From NCBI GenBank assembly GCA_037147055.1, contig JBAWVW010000022.1, positions 1-27,763 of the forward strand: 27,763 bases of DNA, in the 5' to 3' direction. The first letter of the stretch is position 1. Each line of letters starts with the position of its first letter. The stretch comes from Casp-actino8 sp037147055 (GTDB taxonomy: Bacteria; Actinomycetota; Acidimicrobiia; Acidimicrobiales; Ilumatobacteraceae). Below, piece by piece: positions 6,724-15,700 of the stretch. The notes below the pieces were generated by a model, which saw only the letters and a list, made by a program, of their open reading frames with translations, was not told the DNA's origin and did not search any database. A program made the translations under genes and the position numbers.

Positions 6724-7497
6724 CGATGTGGTTTGCATCTGAAGCATTCGTGACGAGGCCAGATCATGGACTGCTAATTGCAATAAGTCATCGGTGAGGC
6801 GAAATCCGATACCACGCACAGTATGCATAAAACGCAACTCGGGAGCACGCTCGTTGAGCTTGCGTCGCAGATTTGAGAGGTGTACGTCAACAATGTGAGT
6901 ATCACCGACCCAAGTTGGTCCCCAAACAGTTTTCACGAGTTCGTTGCGGCTACATACTTCGAGCGGTCGCCGGCATAGTTGGGCAAACAACTCAAACTCA
7001 AGACGAGTACTCGCGATGGGGAAGTGGTTGACCGTGATTTCACGCCGAGCCAAATCAATGATCAAGGGACCGAAATATAAATGTGTCGCTTCATTCAATA
7101 GAAGCGCTGGAGTGAGAAATTCGCGTGAGCGTCGCATCAACACCTGACACCGGACTGCTACTTCTTCAGGAGTGACACCCGTGGGCAACGCTTCATCGGC
7201 TCCATGACGCAAAATGGAGAGACGCTCGGCATCAGAGTCGGCACCGATAACGATCACATAGATTTCAGTGCATCGTCGCACCTGAAGCATCAAGGTACTA
7301 GCCACAGGGAAAACATCAGCGGCATCGCTGATCAGCAGAGTGGGACGGTACGAATGCAACAAAACTTCACTCACAACATGGTCGTCGGTCGAACGAACTG
7401 TGTATCCGAGGCGCTGTAAGGCGATCTCTATCGAGCGTCGATCGGAGGTATGGCGTAGAGTCACCAACGCTCGGGGTATGCCAACAAAGGTCATCAT
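6703..7497 (-). CDS. Orphan OmpR-type regulator with degenerate receiver domain
   Basis: A 264-residue DNA-binding regulator. The C-terminal winged helix (about 140-235) is clear: FELFAQLCRRP, RNELVKTVWGP, VDVHLSNLRRKL and the MHTVRGIGFRL wing. The N-terminal receiver (9-125) keeps an Asp at the phosphorylation position (LLISD, D58), but the acidic pair after strand 1 is missing (VTLRHTSD) and the conserved Lys is replaced by Thr106 in ALPTG. Classical phosphorylation control is therefore unlikely; such atypical regulators often bind a ligand or act constitutively. There is no histidine kinase next to it. The start is one of two adjacent ATGs (7497 or 7494) with no strong Shine-Dalgarno. It is divergent from the metB-like gene and convergent, with a 21-base overlap, with imuB. 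Confidence 0.85.
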   Translation of the reverse strand: MMTFVGIPRALVTLRHTSDRRSIEIALQRLGYTVRSTDDHVVSEVLLHSYRPTLLISDAADVFPVASTLMLQVRRCTEIYVIVIGADSDAERLSILRHGADEALPTGVTPEEVAVRCQVLMRRSREFLTPALLLNEATHLYFGPLIIDLARREITVNHFPIASTRLEFELFAQLCRRPLEVCSRNELVKTVWGPTWVGDTHIVDVHLSNLRRKLNERAPELRFMHTVRGIGFRLTDDLLQLAVHDLASSRMLQMQTTSLGVLSS

Positions 7498-7735
7498 CAG
7501 TCTCGTTTCTTCATCGGTGTGAGCTCAATCTTGGTGCTCATCGTTGTCTCCCGATCCGAGGCTGAATGAGACAGGTCATCGCATTTTTTCGCAGATTCTT
7601 TTAGGAAAATGAGAAACTTATAGATTCCTTGACGAAAAGTGTGCTGAAACGAGGAACTCGTCTTGAAATAGGACGGCGGATAGGTGTCGCGTCGTGCTTG
7701 ACTAGGAGTACCTAGCTCAGACCAGGAAATGATTT
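7498..7735. other. Divergent intergenic region (regulator / metB-like gene)
   Basis: The longest gene-free stretch in the window. It is AT-richer than its surroundings around 7585-7635. TTGACG at 7629-7634 could be a -35, but no matching -10 follows at 16-18 bases. Two small perfect inverted repeats are present: ACGAG-GAA-CTCGT (7649-7661) and CTAGG-AGTA-CCTAG (7702-7715), the second only 20 bases before the metB-like ATG. No known riboswitch could be recognised and no ORF is supported. Confidence 0.5.
7702..7715. promoter_or_regulatory. Small palindrome before the metB-like gene, candidate operator
   Basis: CTAGG-AGTA-CCTAG has perfect 5-base arms and two CTAG tetranucleotides, which are usually rare in bacterial genomes. 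It ends 20 bases before the start codon and 8 bases before the Shine-Dalgarno AGGA. It does not match the McbR consensus of Corynebacterium that I know. Confidence 0.35.
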
Positions 7736-8914
7736 ATGACGACCTCTGATAATCCCAACTTGGCAGATCTTCAGCCTGAAACCTTGGCCGTTCGCGGCGG
7801 TCGCCCGGATGGCCAACTGTCAATGGCTCCTGTTTTGTGGGCGTCAACGACCTATGAAATGGGAACCCTTGAAGAAGGCCGACAACTAGCTCACTCGACG
7901 CAGGCCAAAAAGTTCTACAGTCGCCACGGAAACCCAACGGTCAACGCCTTTGAAAGTGCTGTCGCTGAACTTGAAGGTGCGCAAGCAGCCCGGGCATACG
8001 CCTCGGGTATGGGTGCCATTGCTGGAATTGTTTTAGGTCTGTGTTCCAAAGGCGATCACATCGTGGCCCAAAAACAGTTGTATGGCGGCACCATGCAATT
8101 ACTCGCCGGAGTCTGTCCGCGATTTGGCATTGATGTCACATTTGTTGATGGGACTGTCCCTGGCGCATTCAGTGAAGCCATCATTCCAGGGCGCACGATG
8201 TTGGTATTTGCGGAAACACCAGCGAATCCATTGCTAGATCTCGTTGATTTAGACGAACTCGGTGCAATAACTGGCCCGATCACCGTTGTTGATGCCACGT
8301 TGGCGACACCGCTTGGGGTTCGTCCGCTTGATTACGGTGTGAACTTGGTCGTACATTCGGCGACTAAGGCTATGGCTGGCCACAATGACGCAACTCTGGG
8401 TGTTGTTTCCGGTGAACGTGATCTGATTGACGCCCTGTGGGGCTTCGCCGTTTTACAAGGTGCCTGCGCCTCACCCTTCGACGCCCTGAACGGTCTGCGC
8501 GGTCTGCGCACATTGGCTCCGCGGTTGCGCCAACAAGGAGCGACGGCAGTTGCCGTGGGCAGGGCTCTTGAATCTCACCCCGCAGTGAACTGGGCGCGTC
8601 ATCCAGGCCTTGAATCTCATCCGCAATTCGCTCTAGGTCAGCGTCAATACCGTATGCACGGCGGTGTTCTTTCGTTTGATCTCGCAGGAGGTTTGGAGGC
8701 TGGGTCTACATTCGTGCGCTCGGTGCAACTTTGTCGCCCCGCGACTTCCTTGGGCGGCCCCGAGACACTGGTGACTCACCCAGCGTCGACGACACATGCT
8801 GGAATGACCTCAGAAGAATTGTCGGACTGCGGCATCACGGGCGGGACTGTTCGTCTGAGTTGCGGGCTCGAACATGTTGATGACATCATCGCCGATATTT
8901 GGCAGGCTTTGTAG
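7736..8914 (+). CDS. Cys/Met-metabolism PLP enzyme (cystathionine gamma-synthase/lyase family)
   Basis: A 392-residue fold-type I PLP enzyme of the trans-sulfuration family. Key residues: Y61 and R63 in YSRHGNPT for PLP phosphate binding from the neighbouring subunit, Y116 that stacks on PLP, D186 that pairs with the pyridine nitrogen, and the Schiff-base Lys K211 in HSATKAMAGHND. The C-terminal SLGGPETLVTHPASTTH (338-354) is the substrate carboxylate region. Members make or break cystathionine, O-acetylhomoserine adducts or methionine; sequence alone does not separate these, so no symbol is given. The motif normally DNTFATP reads D186-ATLATP here. Start: AGGAAA at 7724-7729, six bases upstream; this gene therefore has an ordinary leader, unlike many neighbours. 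Confidence 0.9.
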   Translation: MTTSDNPNLADLQPETLAVRGGRPDGQLSMAPVLWASTTYEMGTLEEGRQLAHSTQAKKFYSRHGNPTVNAFESAVAELEGAQAARAYASGMGAIAGIVLGLCSKGDHIVAQKQLYGGTMQLLAGVCPRFGIDVTFVDGTVPGAFSEAIIPGRTMLVFAETPANPLLDLVDLDELGAITGPITVVDATLATPLGVRPLDYGVNLVVHSATKAMAGHNDATLGVVSGERDLIDALWGFAVLQGACASPFDALNGLRGLRTLAPRLRQQGATAVAVGRALESHPAVNWARHPGLESHPQFALGQRQYRMHGGVLSFDLAGGLEAGSTFVRSVQLCRPATSLGGPETLVTHPASTTHAGMTSEELSDCGITGGTVRLSCGLEHVDDIIADIWQAL

Positions 8915-8958
8915 CAGATTTTTACCTTCTTGACGCTATGAGTGAAAAGAGTTGCGAC

Positions 8959-8964
8959 TAAGTT
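8959..8964 (+). promoter_or_regulatory. -10 box of a leaderless promoter (TAAGTT)
   Basis: TAAGTT lies exactly six bases before the ATG at 8971; no Shine-Dalgarno is present. It supports the reality of the small membrane gene that follows. Confidence 0.55.
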
Positions 8965-8970
8965 TGGCGT

Positions 8971-9177
8971 ATGAAAAGAAAACTTCAGCCCGAAACAATT
9001 TTTAAGATCGCCCTTATCTTGGCTGCAGCAGCCAGTTTTGTATTCAGCATCAGCCTGTACTTCAGCGCCGACAAAACCGACATCGCTGGTCGCCTCAACG
9101 GCATCTATGTGGGTATTTGGGTTCCGTCAATTTTAGCCCTTGGATCATTTGTCGTTAGTGGGAAGAAGCAATCATGA
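8971..9177 (+). CDS. Small two-helix membrane protein, unknown function
   Basis: Not recognised. The 68-residue product has a basic N terminus (MKRKLQ), a hydrophobic segment at about 11-31, a short polar loop with DKTD (34-37), and a second hydrophobic segment at about 45-63 that ends in a basic tail. This predicts a two-pass inner-membrane protein with both ends in the cytoplasm. Support for it being real: a TAAGTT box six bases before the ATG, a coherent membrane pattern, and an ATGA overlap with a second tiny membrane gene downstream. The pair stands alone between the metB-like gene and the opposite-strand aceE. Confidence 0.7.
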   Translation: MKRKLQPETIFKIALILAAAASFVFSISLYFSADKTDIAGRLNGIYVGIWVPSILALGSFVVSGKKQS

Positions 9178-9290
9178 ATGAAACCGCAGTATTCGTTTTC
9201 GGTGGAGCCGTGAGCCTGATTGTCGCTAGTGGATCATTTCTCTACGGCACGATTGCTTTGCGTAAGTGGTACTCAAAGTCTGTTGAGTAG
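9174..9290 (+). CDS. Tiny one-helix membrane protein coupled to the preceding gene
   Basis: A 38-codon ORF whose ATG overlaps the TGA of the preceding gene (ATGA, 9174-9177), the usual sign of translational coupling. The product begins MNETAVFVFGGAV, is hydrophobic from about residue 5 to 29, and ends with a basic-aromatic tail RKWYSKSVE, fitting a single-pass membrane protein with a cytoplasmic C terminus. The segments LGSFV in the first protein and SGSFLYG here are loosely alike. Function is unknown; a small subunit or regulator of a larger membrane complex is one possibility. It is too short to call on its own, and the confidence comes from the overlap and composition. Its stop lies 13 bases from the convergent aceE stop. 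Confidence 0.6.
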   Translation: MNETAVFVFGGAVSLIVASGSFLYGTIALRKWYSKSVE

Positions 9291-9303
9291 TTATTCTCAA
9301 TGT

Positions 9304-12042
9304 CTAAACGATATATGGATCTTGCCGGGAGGGCTTAATGTCGTACTTGGCGATGGCCTGCTGAACAATGTCGGAGCTCACTGATCCAGATTGAGCGAGT
9401 GCTGCAAGAACAGCCACGACGATATTGGGCATATCAACTTCAAAGTGGGAACGTAGCGCATCGCGAGTATCGCTGCGGCCCATGCCATCGGTTCCGAGCG
9501 CGGTGAATGACCGCCCAGGTACGAAACGGGCAATCTGCTCAGGGACAATTTTCATAAAATCGCTGACGGCGACGATTGGGTTACTGGATCCGCTCAAGAG
9601 AGTTGTCACCCGAGCCACCTTGGACGGTTGGCTGGGGTGAAGGCGGTTATGGCGTTCGACTGCTAGAGCATCCTCGCGCAATGTCTTGTACGACGTGGCT
9701 GACCACAGATCAACAGCAACATTGAACAAATTCAGTAGTTCTTCGGCAGCCGCAATGGCAGCACCTTGAGCCGACCCGCTGAACAAAATTGTGGAGCGAT
9801 GTTTGACGTCTGGTCCACTTGGTGCGGCCGACCATTGATACAAACCAGAAACGATGTCGGCATCTGTCACCCCAGTTGGACGTGCAGGCATGACGTAGTT
9901 TTCGTTGTACAGCGTCAGGTAATAAAAGACGTCTGGATCAACTTCGCCATTTGGTCCCTGAGCGCCACCGTACATACGACTTAAACCATGTTTGACAAGT
10001 GCGCCAACTTCATACGCAAACGCAGGGTCGTAGGACTGACATGCGGGCACAGTCGAGGCCAAAACCAAACTATGTCCATCCTGATGTTGTAATCCTTCGC
10101 CCATCAAAGTCGTTCGACCAGCGGTTGCTCCCAATAAGAATCCACGTGTACGCGCGTCGGCGGCTTGCCAGATCAAGTCACCAACTCGCTGAAAACCAAA
10201 CATCGAATAAAAGGTGTAGAACGGAACCGTCGGCACACCGCGTGTGGCGTAGGACGTACCCGAAGCAATGAAACTACTCATTGCCCCAGCTTCAGTGATT
10301 CCCTCTTCCAGAATCTGTCCGTCGGTTGCCTCTGCATATGAGAGCAACATGTCATGGTCAACGGGTTCATATTTTTGACCTTGCGAGGCGTAGATCTTGA
10401 GTTCGCGAAAAAGTGAGTCCATGCCGAATGTGCGGGCTTCATCGGGAATGATCGGCACCACGCGCGAGCCAAACTTTTCGTCGCGGGCTAAATTTCGCAA
10501 CAGGCGAGTGAAACTCATTGTGGTGCTGACTGCTTGTCCGCCAGACCCTGCATCAAATTCGGTAAACACGCTGTCTACTGGCAACTCAAGTGGTCGACGA
10601 TCGCGAATCACTCGTTTGGGAAGTGAGCCACCCAATCCACGGCGACGTTCCATGAGGTACTGATATTCAATGGAACCTTCTCGTGGACGAAAGTACGGAG
10701 GCATATCGCCTTGCAAGGCCGAGTCTGGTATTTCTTCGTTGAGGTGGAGGCGATCGCGCAATAAACGAATTTGCTCAGCGTTCATTTTTTTGATTTGGTG
10801 TGTTGCGTTACGACCTTCAATATCGGGACCTAATGTCCAACCCTTAACGGTCTTGCATAAAATCGCTGTCGGGCGTCCACTCCCTAAGTTTTGTGCTGCA
10901 GCACGATAAGCGGCATATAACTTGCGGTAATCGTGACCACCGCGCGGCAATGTGCTGAGTTCATCATCGCTAAGGTGGGCCACCATCTGACGCAAACGCG
11001 GGTCGGGTCCGAAGAAGTTTTCGCGAATGTAGTTGCCACTCTCAATCGTGTATCGCTGAAATTCTCCATCAACGGTTGAGTTCATCTGATTCAGTAACAC
11101 GCCGTCGTCGTCTTGAGCCAAAAGATTGTCCCATTTGGAACCCCAAATAACTTTGATGACGTTCCATCCAGCGCCGCGAAATACTGCTTCGAGTTCTTGA
11201 ATGATTTTGCCATTGCCACGCACTGGACCATCTAGTCGCTGCAGGTTGCAATTCACAACGAAGACTAAGTTGTCTAGTTGTTCGCGCGCCGCCAACGAGA
11301 GTGCTCCGAGAGTTTCAGGTTCGTCGGTTTCACCGTCTCCGAGATATGCCCAAACTCGGCTATTGCTGGTGTCGTCAATATGGCGATTCATCAAATAGCG
11401 ATTAAAACGGGCGTGATAAATGGCGCTGATCGGACCAAGTCCCATGCTCACCGTCGGGAACTCCCAAAATTCGGGCATCAGCCGCGGATGGGGGTAACTC
11501 GAAAGTCCCTGACCGGGTCGAGAAATTTCGCGGCGGAAATGATCGAGATCATTTTCACTGAGACGACCCTCTAAAAATGCCCGAGCGTAAATACCTGGTG
11601 CTGCGTGACCTTGAAAATAAATGTGATCACCGGCATTGCCATCGTCCTTGCCTCGAAAGAAATGATTGAAACCAATCTCGTACAAACTCGCCGAACTGGC
11701 GAATGTAGAGAGGTGACCGCCGATTCCTTCAGCGTTCTTGTTGGCACGCACAACCATGGCAGCAGCGTTCCAACGAATGAAGGCGCGGATGCGACGCTCA
11801 ATATGTTCGTCACCTGGGAACCATGGTTCGTGGTCCCGTGGAATGGTGTTGACGTAGGGCGTAGAAACGGTGGCGGGAAAACTGACTTGACTTTGTTGTG
11901 CTTTTTCTAGCAATCGAGATAAGAGATAGCGAGCACGTACTTTGCCGTGCACATTAATGACCGAATCCAGCGAATCGAGCCACTCTTGAGTTTCGTTGGG
12001 GTCGGTATCGGGAAGTTGGTGCATGGAACCGTCAAACAGCAT
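9304..12042 (-). CDS. aceE: Pyruvate dehydrogenase E1 component, homodimeric type
   Basis: E1 decarboxylates pyruvate with thiamine diphosphate and passes the acetyl group to the lipoyl E2. The 912-residue length and single chain fit the homodimeric AceE used by actinobacteria. The thiamine diphosphate/Mg motif runs from G235-D236-G237 to N264-C265-N266. The N terminus has DTDPNETQEWLDSLD, typical for AceE; other hallmarks are HAAPGIYARAFLEGRL, HPRLMPEFWEFPTVSMGLGP and, late in the chain, FALGTDGMGRSD-like spacing with GTDGMGRSDTR. The gene is alone; E2 is not in the window, and the LpdA-like gene at 20987 is probably not its E3. The start at 12042 or the in-frame ATG at 12024 are both possible, and neither has a clear Shine-Dalgarno. 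Confidence 0.96.
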   Translation of the reverse strand: MLFDGSMHQLPDTDPNETQEWLDSLDSVINVHGKVRARYLLSRLLEKAQQSQVSFPATVSTPYVNTIPRDHEPWFPGDEHIERRIRAFIRWNAAAMVVRANKNAEGIGGHLSTFASSASLYEIGFNHFFRGKDDGNAGDHIYFQGHAAPGIYARAFLEGRLSENDLDHFRREISRPGQGLSSYPHPRLMPEFWEFPTVSMGLGPISAIYHARFNRYLMNRHIDDTSNSRVWAYLGDGETDEPETLGALSLAAREQLDNLVFVVNCNLQRLDGPVRGNGKIIQELEAVFRGAGWNVIKVIWGSKWDNLLAQDDDGVLLNQMNSTVDGEFQRYTIESGNYIRENFFGPDPRLRQMVAHLSDDELSTLPRGGHDYRKLYAAYRAAAQNLGSGRPTAILCKTVKGWTLGPDIEGRNATHQIKKMNAEQIRLLRDRLHLNEEIPDSALQGDMPPYFRPREGSIEYQYLMERRRGLGGSLPKRVIRDRRPLELPVDSVFTEFDAGSGGQAVSTTMSFTRLLRNLARDEKFGSRVVPIIPDEARTFGMDSLFRELKIYASQGQKYEPVDHDMLLSYAEATDGQILEEGITEAGAMSSFIASGTSYATRGVPTVPFYTFYSMFGFQRVGDLIWQAADARTRGFLLGATAGRTTLMGEGLQHQDGHSLVLASTVPACQSYDPAFAYEVGALVKHGLSRMYGGAQGPNGEVDPDVFYYLTLYNENYVMPARPTGVTDADIVSGLYQWSAAPSGPDVKHRSTILFSGSAQGAAIAAAEELLNLFNVAVDLWSATSYKTLREDALAVERHNRLHPSQPSKVARVTTLLSGSSNPIVAVSDFMKIVPEQIARFVPGRSFTALGTDGMGRSDTRDALRSHFEVDMPNIVVAVLAALAQSGSVSSDIVQQAIAKYDIKPSRQDPYIV

Positions 12043-12103
12043 GCCGTTAGTCTCGCAGAGTTACCGATTGGTAGTCACCGTAAAACGCGTTTGAGTGTGA
12101 GAA

Positions 12104-12109
12104 TATGGT
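12104..12109 (+). promoter_or_regulatory. -10 box of a leaderless promoter (TATGGT)
   Basis: TATGGT lies six bases before the rnhA ATG at 12116, and no Shine-Dalgarno is present. Confidence 0.6.
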
Positions 12110-12115
12110 CGGCTT

Positions 12116-12601
12116 ATGAGTTCATCACCCGGGTTACCCGCACAGTCAGAATCGCTACTCGTGTATACCGATGGGGCATGCAGTGGTAACCCTGGCCCCG
12201 GCGGATGGGCGTGGGCCTTGGCTCCGAATGGTGCACGTTGTGATTCTGGTGGCGAGAGTGGGACGACCAATCAACGCATGGAACTGATGGCGGCGATGGA
12301 AGCGATTCGCGTCAATGCCCCAATCGCCGATGCGGAAATGAAACACTTGGTCATCGTCAGTGATTCGACCTATGTCGTGAAATGTTTTAATGATCGCTGG
12401 TGGGTGCGCTGGAAAGCCAATGGTTGGCGTAACGCGAAGAAAGAGCCGGTTGCCAATACCGATTTGTGGAAGCCGATGATTGCCATGTACGAAGCTTTGG
12501 ATCCGGCGAAGAGGCCCAGTTTCCAATGGGTAAAAGGTCATAGCGGAGACCCCATGAATGACCTAGTAGACGAGTTGGCAGTACGGGCTTGTCGCCCCTG
12601 A
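12116..12601 (+). CDS. rnhA: Ribonuclease HI
   Basis: Cleaves the RNA strand of RNA-DNA hybrids. The 161-residue protein has the full active site: D19 in YTDGACSGNPGPGG, E56 in RMELMAA, D83 in VSDSTYV and D152 in VDELA, with the mobile histidine H142 in KGHSGDP. The basic handle region WWVRWKANGWRNAKKEPV (95-112) is present, as in Escherichia coli RNase HI. It is divergent from aceE (73 bases between starts) and followed by the leader of the SpoIID-type gene. Confidence 0.96.
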   Translation: MSSSPGLPAQSESLLVYTDGACSGNPGPGGWAWALAPNGARCDSGGESGTTNQRMELMAAMEAIRVNAPIADAEMKHLVIVSDSTYVVKCFNDRWWVRWKANGWRNAKKEPVANTDLWKPMIAMYEALDPAKRPSFQWVKGHSGDPMNDLVDELAVRACRP

Positions 12602-12670
12602 ACAGGTCTTATGTAGTTGGTGACGGGACACATTCGCTAGGAGGGGGTACGGTAAAATATTCGTAAAAAG

Positions 12671-12718
12671 TCCTGTGCAAGCAGGGAAATTGCTTTAGGA
12701 ACTCGGTTTTCGGGCCGA
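12671..12718 (+). promoter_or_regulatory. Foldable 5' leader of the SpoIID/SGNH gene
   Basis: Two hairpins can form in the leader. The first joins TCCT (12671-12674) with AGGA (12697-12700), and AAGCA (12679-12683) with TGCTT (12691-12695) around a GGGAAAT loop. The second joins TCGG (12703-12706) with CCGA (12715-12718). A possible -10, TAAAAT, is at 12653-12658. I could not match it to a known riboswitch class. The stems are short, so chance folding remains possible. Confidence 0.35.
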
Positions 12719-12727
12719 TAACTCTAC

Positions 12728-15700
12728 GTGCGCAACTTAATGACGAGTATTCAACGAACTTCGCTTGCCACTTTGGGTGGATTGTTGATCGCCACCTCCG
12801 CGCTCCTTTCAAGTCCAATAGGTCCAGCGCGAGCAACCGCCGCAGATCCTGTTGCTGGTGTGGCGATCGTGATTGAAGGTCAAGGTTTCGGTCACGGACG
12901 GGGTATGAGTCAATACGGTGCCTATGGTTGGGCTACCGGCAGTTACGGCGACAAAACTCTGCCTGCGGCGGATAAGGCAAAAGACTGGATTTGGATTCTC
13001 GATCATTATTACGGTGGCACACAAAATGCGGTGACTACTCCCGATAAACGAATGACGGTTTCTCTATCGGCCTATGACGGTTTACAAACAGCAGTGATCT
13101 CATCGGATGGTGCGGCGAGTGTTGCACTCACTGGTGGGTCAGTTGTTCCAGGAACGTACGCATCCCTCGTGGCGCGGGAGATTTCAGCGAGTGGGGTGCA
13201 GTCAACGTATACCTATCGCGTATACGGCTCATCCAAGATCACTTGTCCATCTGCTTCCGACCCGTTATCGGCGGAGTCCGATTGGAAAGTGTTGGGAGAA
13301 GGGACCGCGAAATATGGGAAACCAATTGTGACGTTCTCTGTTCCCAACGGTGATGTCCCGAGCACCGCACCGGCATCGCTGCTTGGCGTGTGCGGATCAA
13401 CGGGCAACGTCATTCACTATCGTGGCACGATCTTTGCGGCCAACGGTTCCGTTGGTGAGAATCGCACAGTCAACGATGTTCCACTTGAGCAGTATCTGCG
13501 CGGAGTCGTACCACGCGAGTCGCCGGCCTCGTGGGGTGATACCGCAAATGGTCTCGGAATCAATGCACTTCGCGCCCAAGCAGTAGCAGCTCGGTCATAC
13601 TCGCTGGCGCAAGGCCGCTACACATATGCAAAGACCTGTGATAGTCAAAGTTGTCAGGTTTATGGTGGGGCTGCTGCACGGAATACTGCCAAAGGCACTT
13701 TGACTATTCGTGAGGATTCGCGTACAGACCGCGCCGTTGTTGATACGGCTTTAACAATCCGAGTGCGACCAGATGCACCGACGGTTCCAGTAGTCACTGA
13801 GTTTTCTTCGTCCAACGGTGCACGCAATGCAGGGGTGTACTTTCCTGCAGTTGACGATCTCGGCGATTCAATGGACGATAATCCCTATGCAAAGTGGACG
13901 CGCGTTGTCAGTCTGTCAAACTTGGCGTCTCGATTGGGTCTGAGCACGATTACCAAAGTTGAGATGATTCTTGGTACGCAACCGAGTGTCACTCCAGCAT
14001 GGGATGTGAGCATCAAGTTTTACAATGGTGAGCAAAGTGTGACAAAAACGGGTGCCTGGTTGGCTGATGCTTACACGCTGAATTCAAAGTCGGTCAACGT
14101 GCGCATAGTCACCAGAGATTTTGTCAGCGCCGACGATTTTGTTTTTATCGGTGACTCTGTCGGAGAAAGTATTGCCGGTCAAAGCCTTGCTGGATCAGGT
14201 GAACTTCCTGAACTATTGACGAATATGTTTAACTCCACCTCTTATTTCGCGCTCACAAATCGGTGCACGGTCGGGGCATGTCCAAACGGTGTGGCTGATG
14301 GCCTCAGTGTCGCCAATGCACTCACGGGTAACCCAGATTTTGCTCTAGTTGAACTCGGATATAACGACAACCAGTCCACCTTGGGTGCAGAAATTGATCA
14401 AGTGATGACGTCACTTGTGGGCAAAGGCATTCGATCCGTTGGTTGGGTGACGATGTCTGAGCGTCGCACTACGAATGGGATAGCCAATTTCGCGGCAGGT
14501 AACGCCACATTGCGTGCAGCAAAAAATCGTTGGCCGCAACTGCGCATCTTTGATTGGGATGCGGCGAGTATCGGCGGTTCACGAAATCGCTGGTTTGCCA
14601 AAGATGACAATGTGCATCTGACGACGAGCGGTCAGGCCGAATTCGCGATCTGGTTGCGAGATCGTGCGATTGAGTTAGCCGGTGGAACGCCCTCAACGCC
14701 GCAATGGGTTGCCAAAGTTGGCCCAGGTGTCAATTTGCGGATCCCTGTTCTTGGTCAGAGCGGACTTCCTTTGACGGGAGTATCGGCGGTGAGTCTGAAT
14801 ATCACTTCTTCGGACGCGGATGCCGCAGGCTTCATGACTGTTTGGCCATGCGGCAGCACTCAGCCGAGTACGCCGAACATGTATTTCAGTAGTGCGCAAA
14901 CGGTGACGGGCGAAGTACTTGCGGCGGTTGATGTCACAGGAAAAGTTTGTCTCGCGTCATCCACTCCTGCACATATTTCGGTTGATGTGAACGGTTATTT
15001 CACTGCCGGTTTTCACTCGACGAGTCTTCAACGGGTTGTTGACACTCGCGCTGATAGTGCGCAGGGATTGAGGTCAGTAAACAAGGTGAAAATTGCAGCC
15101 AAGCAAGTTCTGCGCATCAAAATGACCGATCTCAGTGTTGCGGGAGTCCCGGCAACAGGCGTGGGTGCGGTCGTGCTGAATATCACGGCAATGAATTCCA
15201 CAAGCGGTGGATACATCACCGCCTATAACTGCGAAAAGCGTCCTCGACTATGGAACCTGAATTTCTCCCAAGTTGCGACAGCCAGTTCTATGGCGATTGT
15301 GCCAGTGAAGTCTTTGACTGGAGAAGTGTGTATCTATTCATCGGCAGCGACTGACATCATGGTTGATATCGGTGGATGGTTTGCCACAGCAGATTTTGGA
15401 ATCATCACCCCACAACGTATTGCCGATACCCGACAAAGCAGTCCTCAGGGCTTGCGTTCTGTCGACAAAGTGATGATCGCTGGAACGAAACAATTAAGCC
15501 TTGGATTGACAAATCTGCCAGAAATTCCGATGCCGAATGATCGCATTCAAGCGGTTGTTCTGCGGGTGAGTGCAAAGGCTTTAAGCACAAACGGTTTTGT
15601 CACCGTATATCCATGTGGAAAGCGCCCGGGCAACGTGAGTGTTCAATTGATAGCAGGTCAAATGTCGGGTAATACCGTCATTGTTTCCATCCATCCCACC

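Noticed and set aside
7498..7735. SAM-type riboswitch upstream of the metB-like gene
   Set aside because: The stems are too short and none of the conserved SAM riboswitch core elements could be recognised.
8869..8880. SOS-like CGAACATGTTGA inside the metB-like gene
   Set aside because: The half-sites are two bases apart rather than four and the second is imperfect; it lies inside coding sequence.
12155..12541. 128-codon minus-strand frame opposite rnhA
   Set aside because: rnhA carries every catalytic residue in the other frame; the antisense product has no recognisable features.
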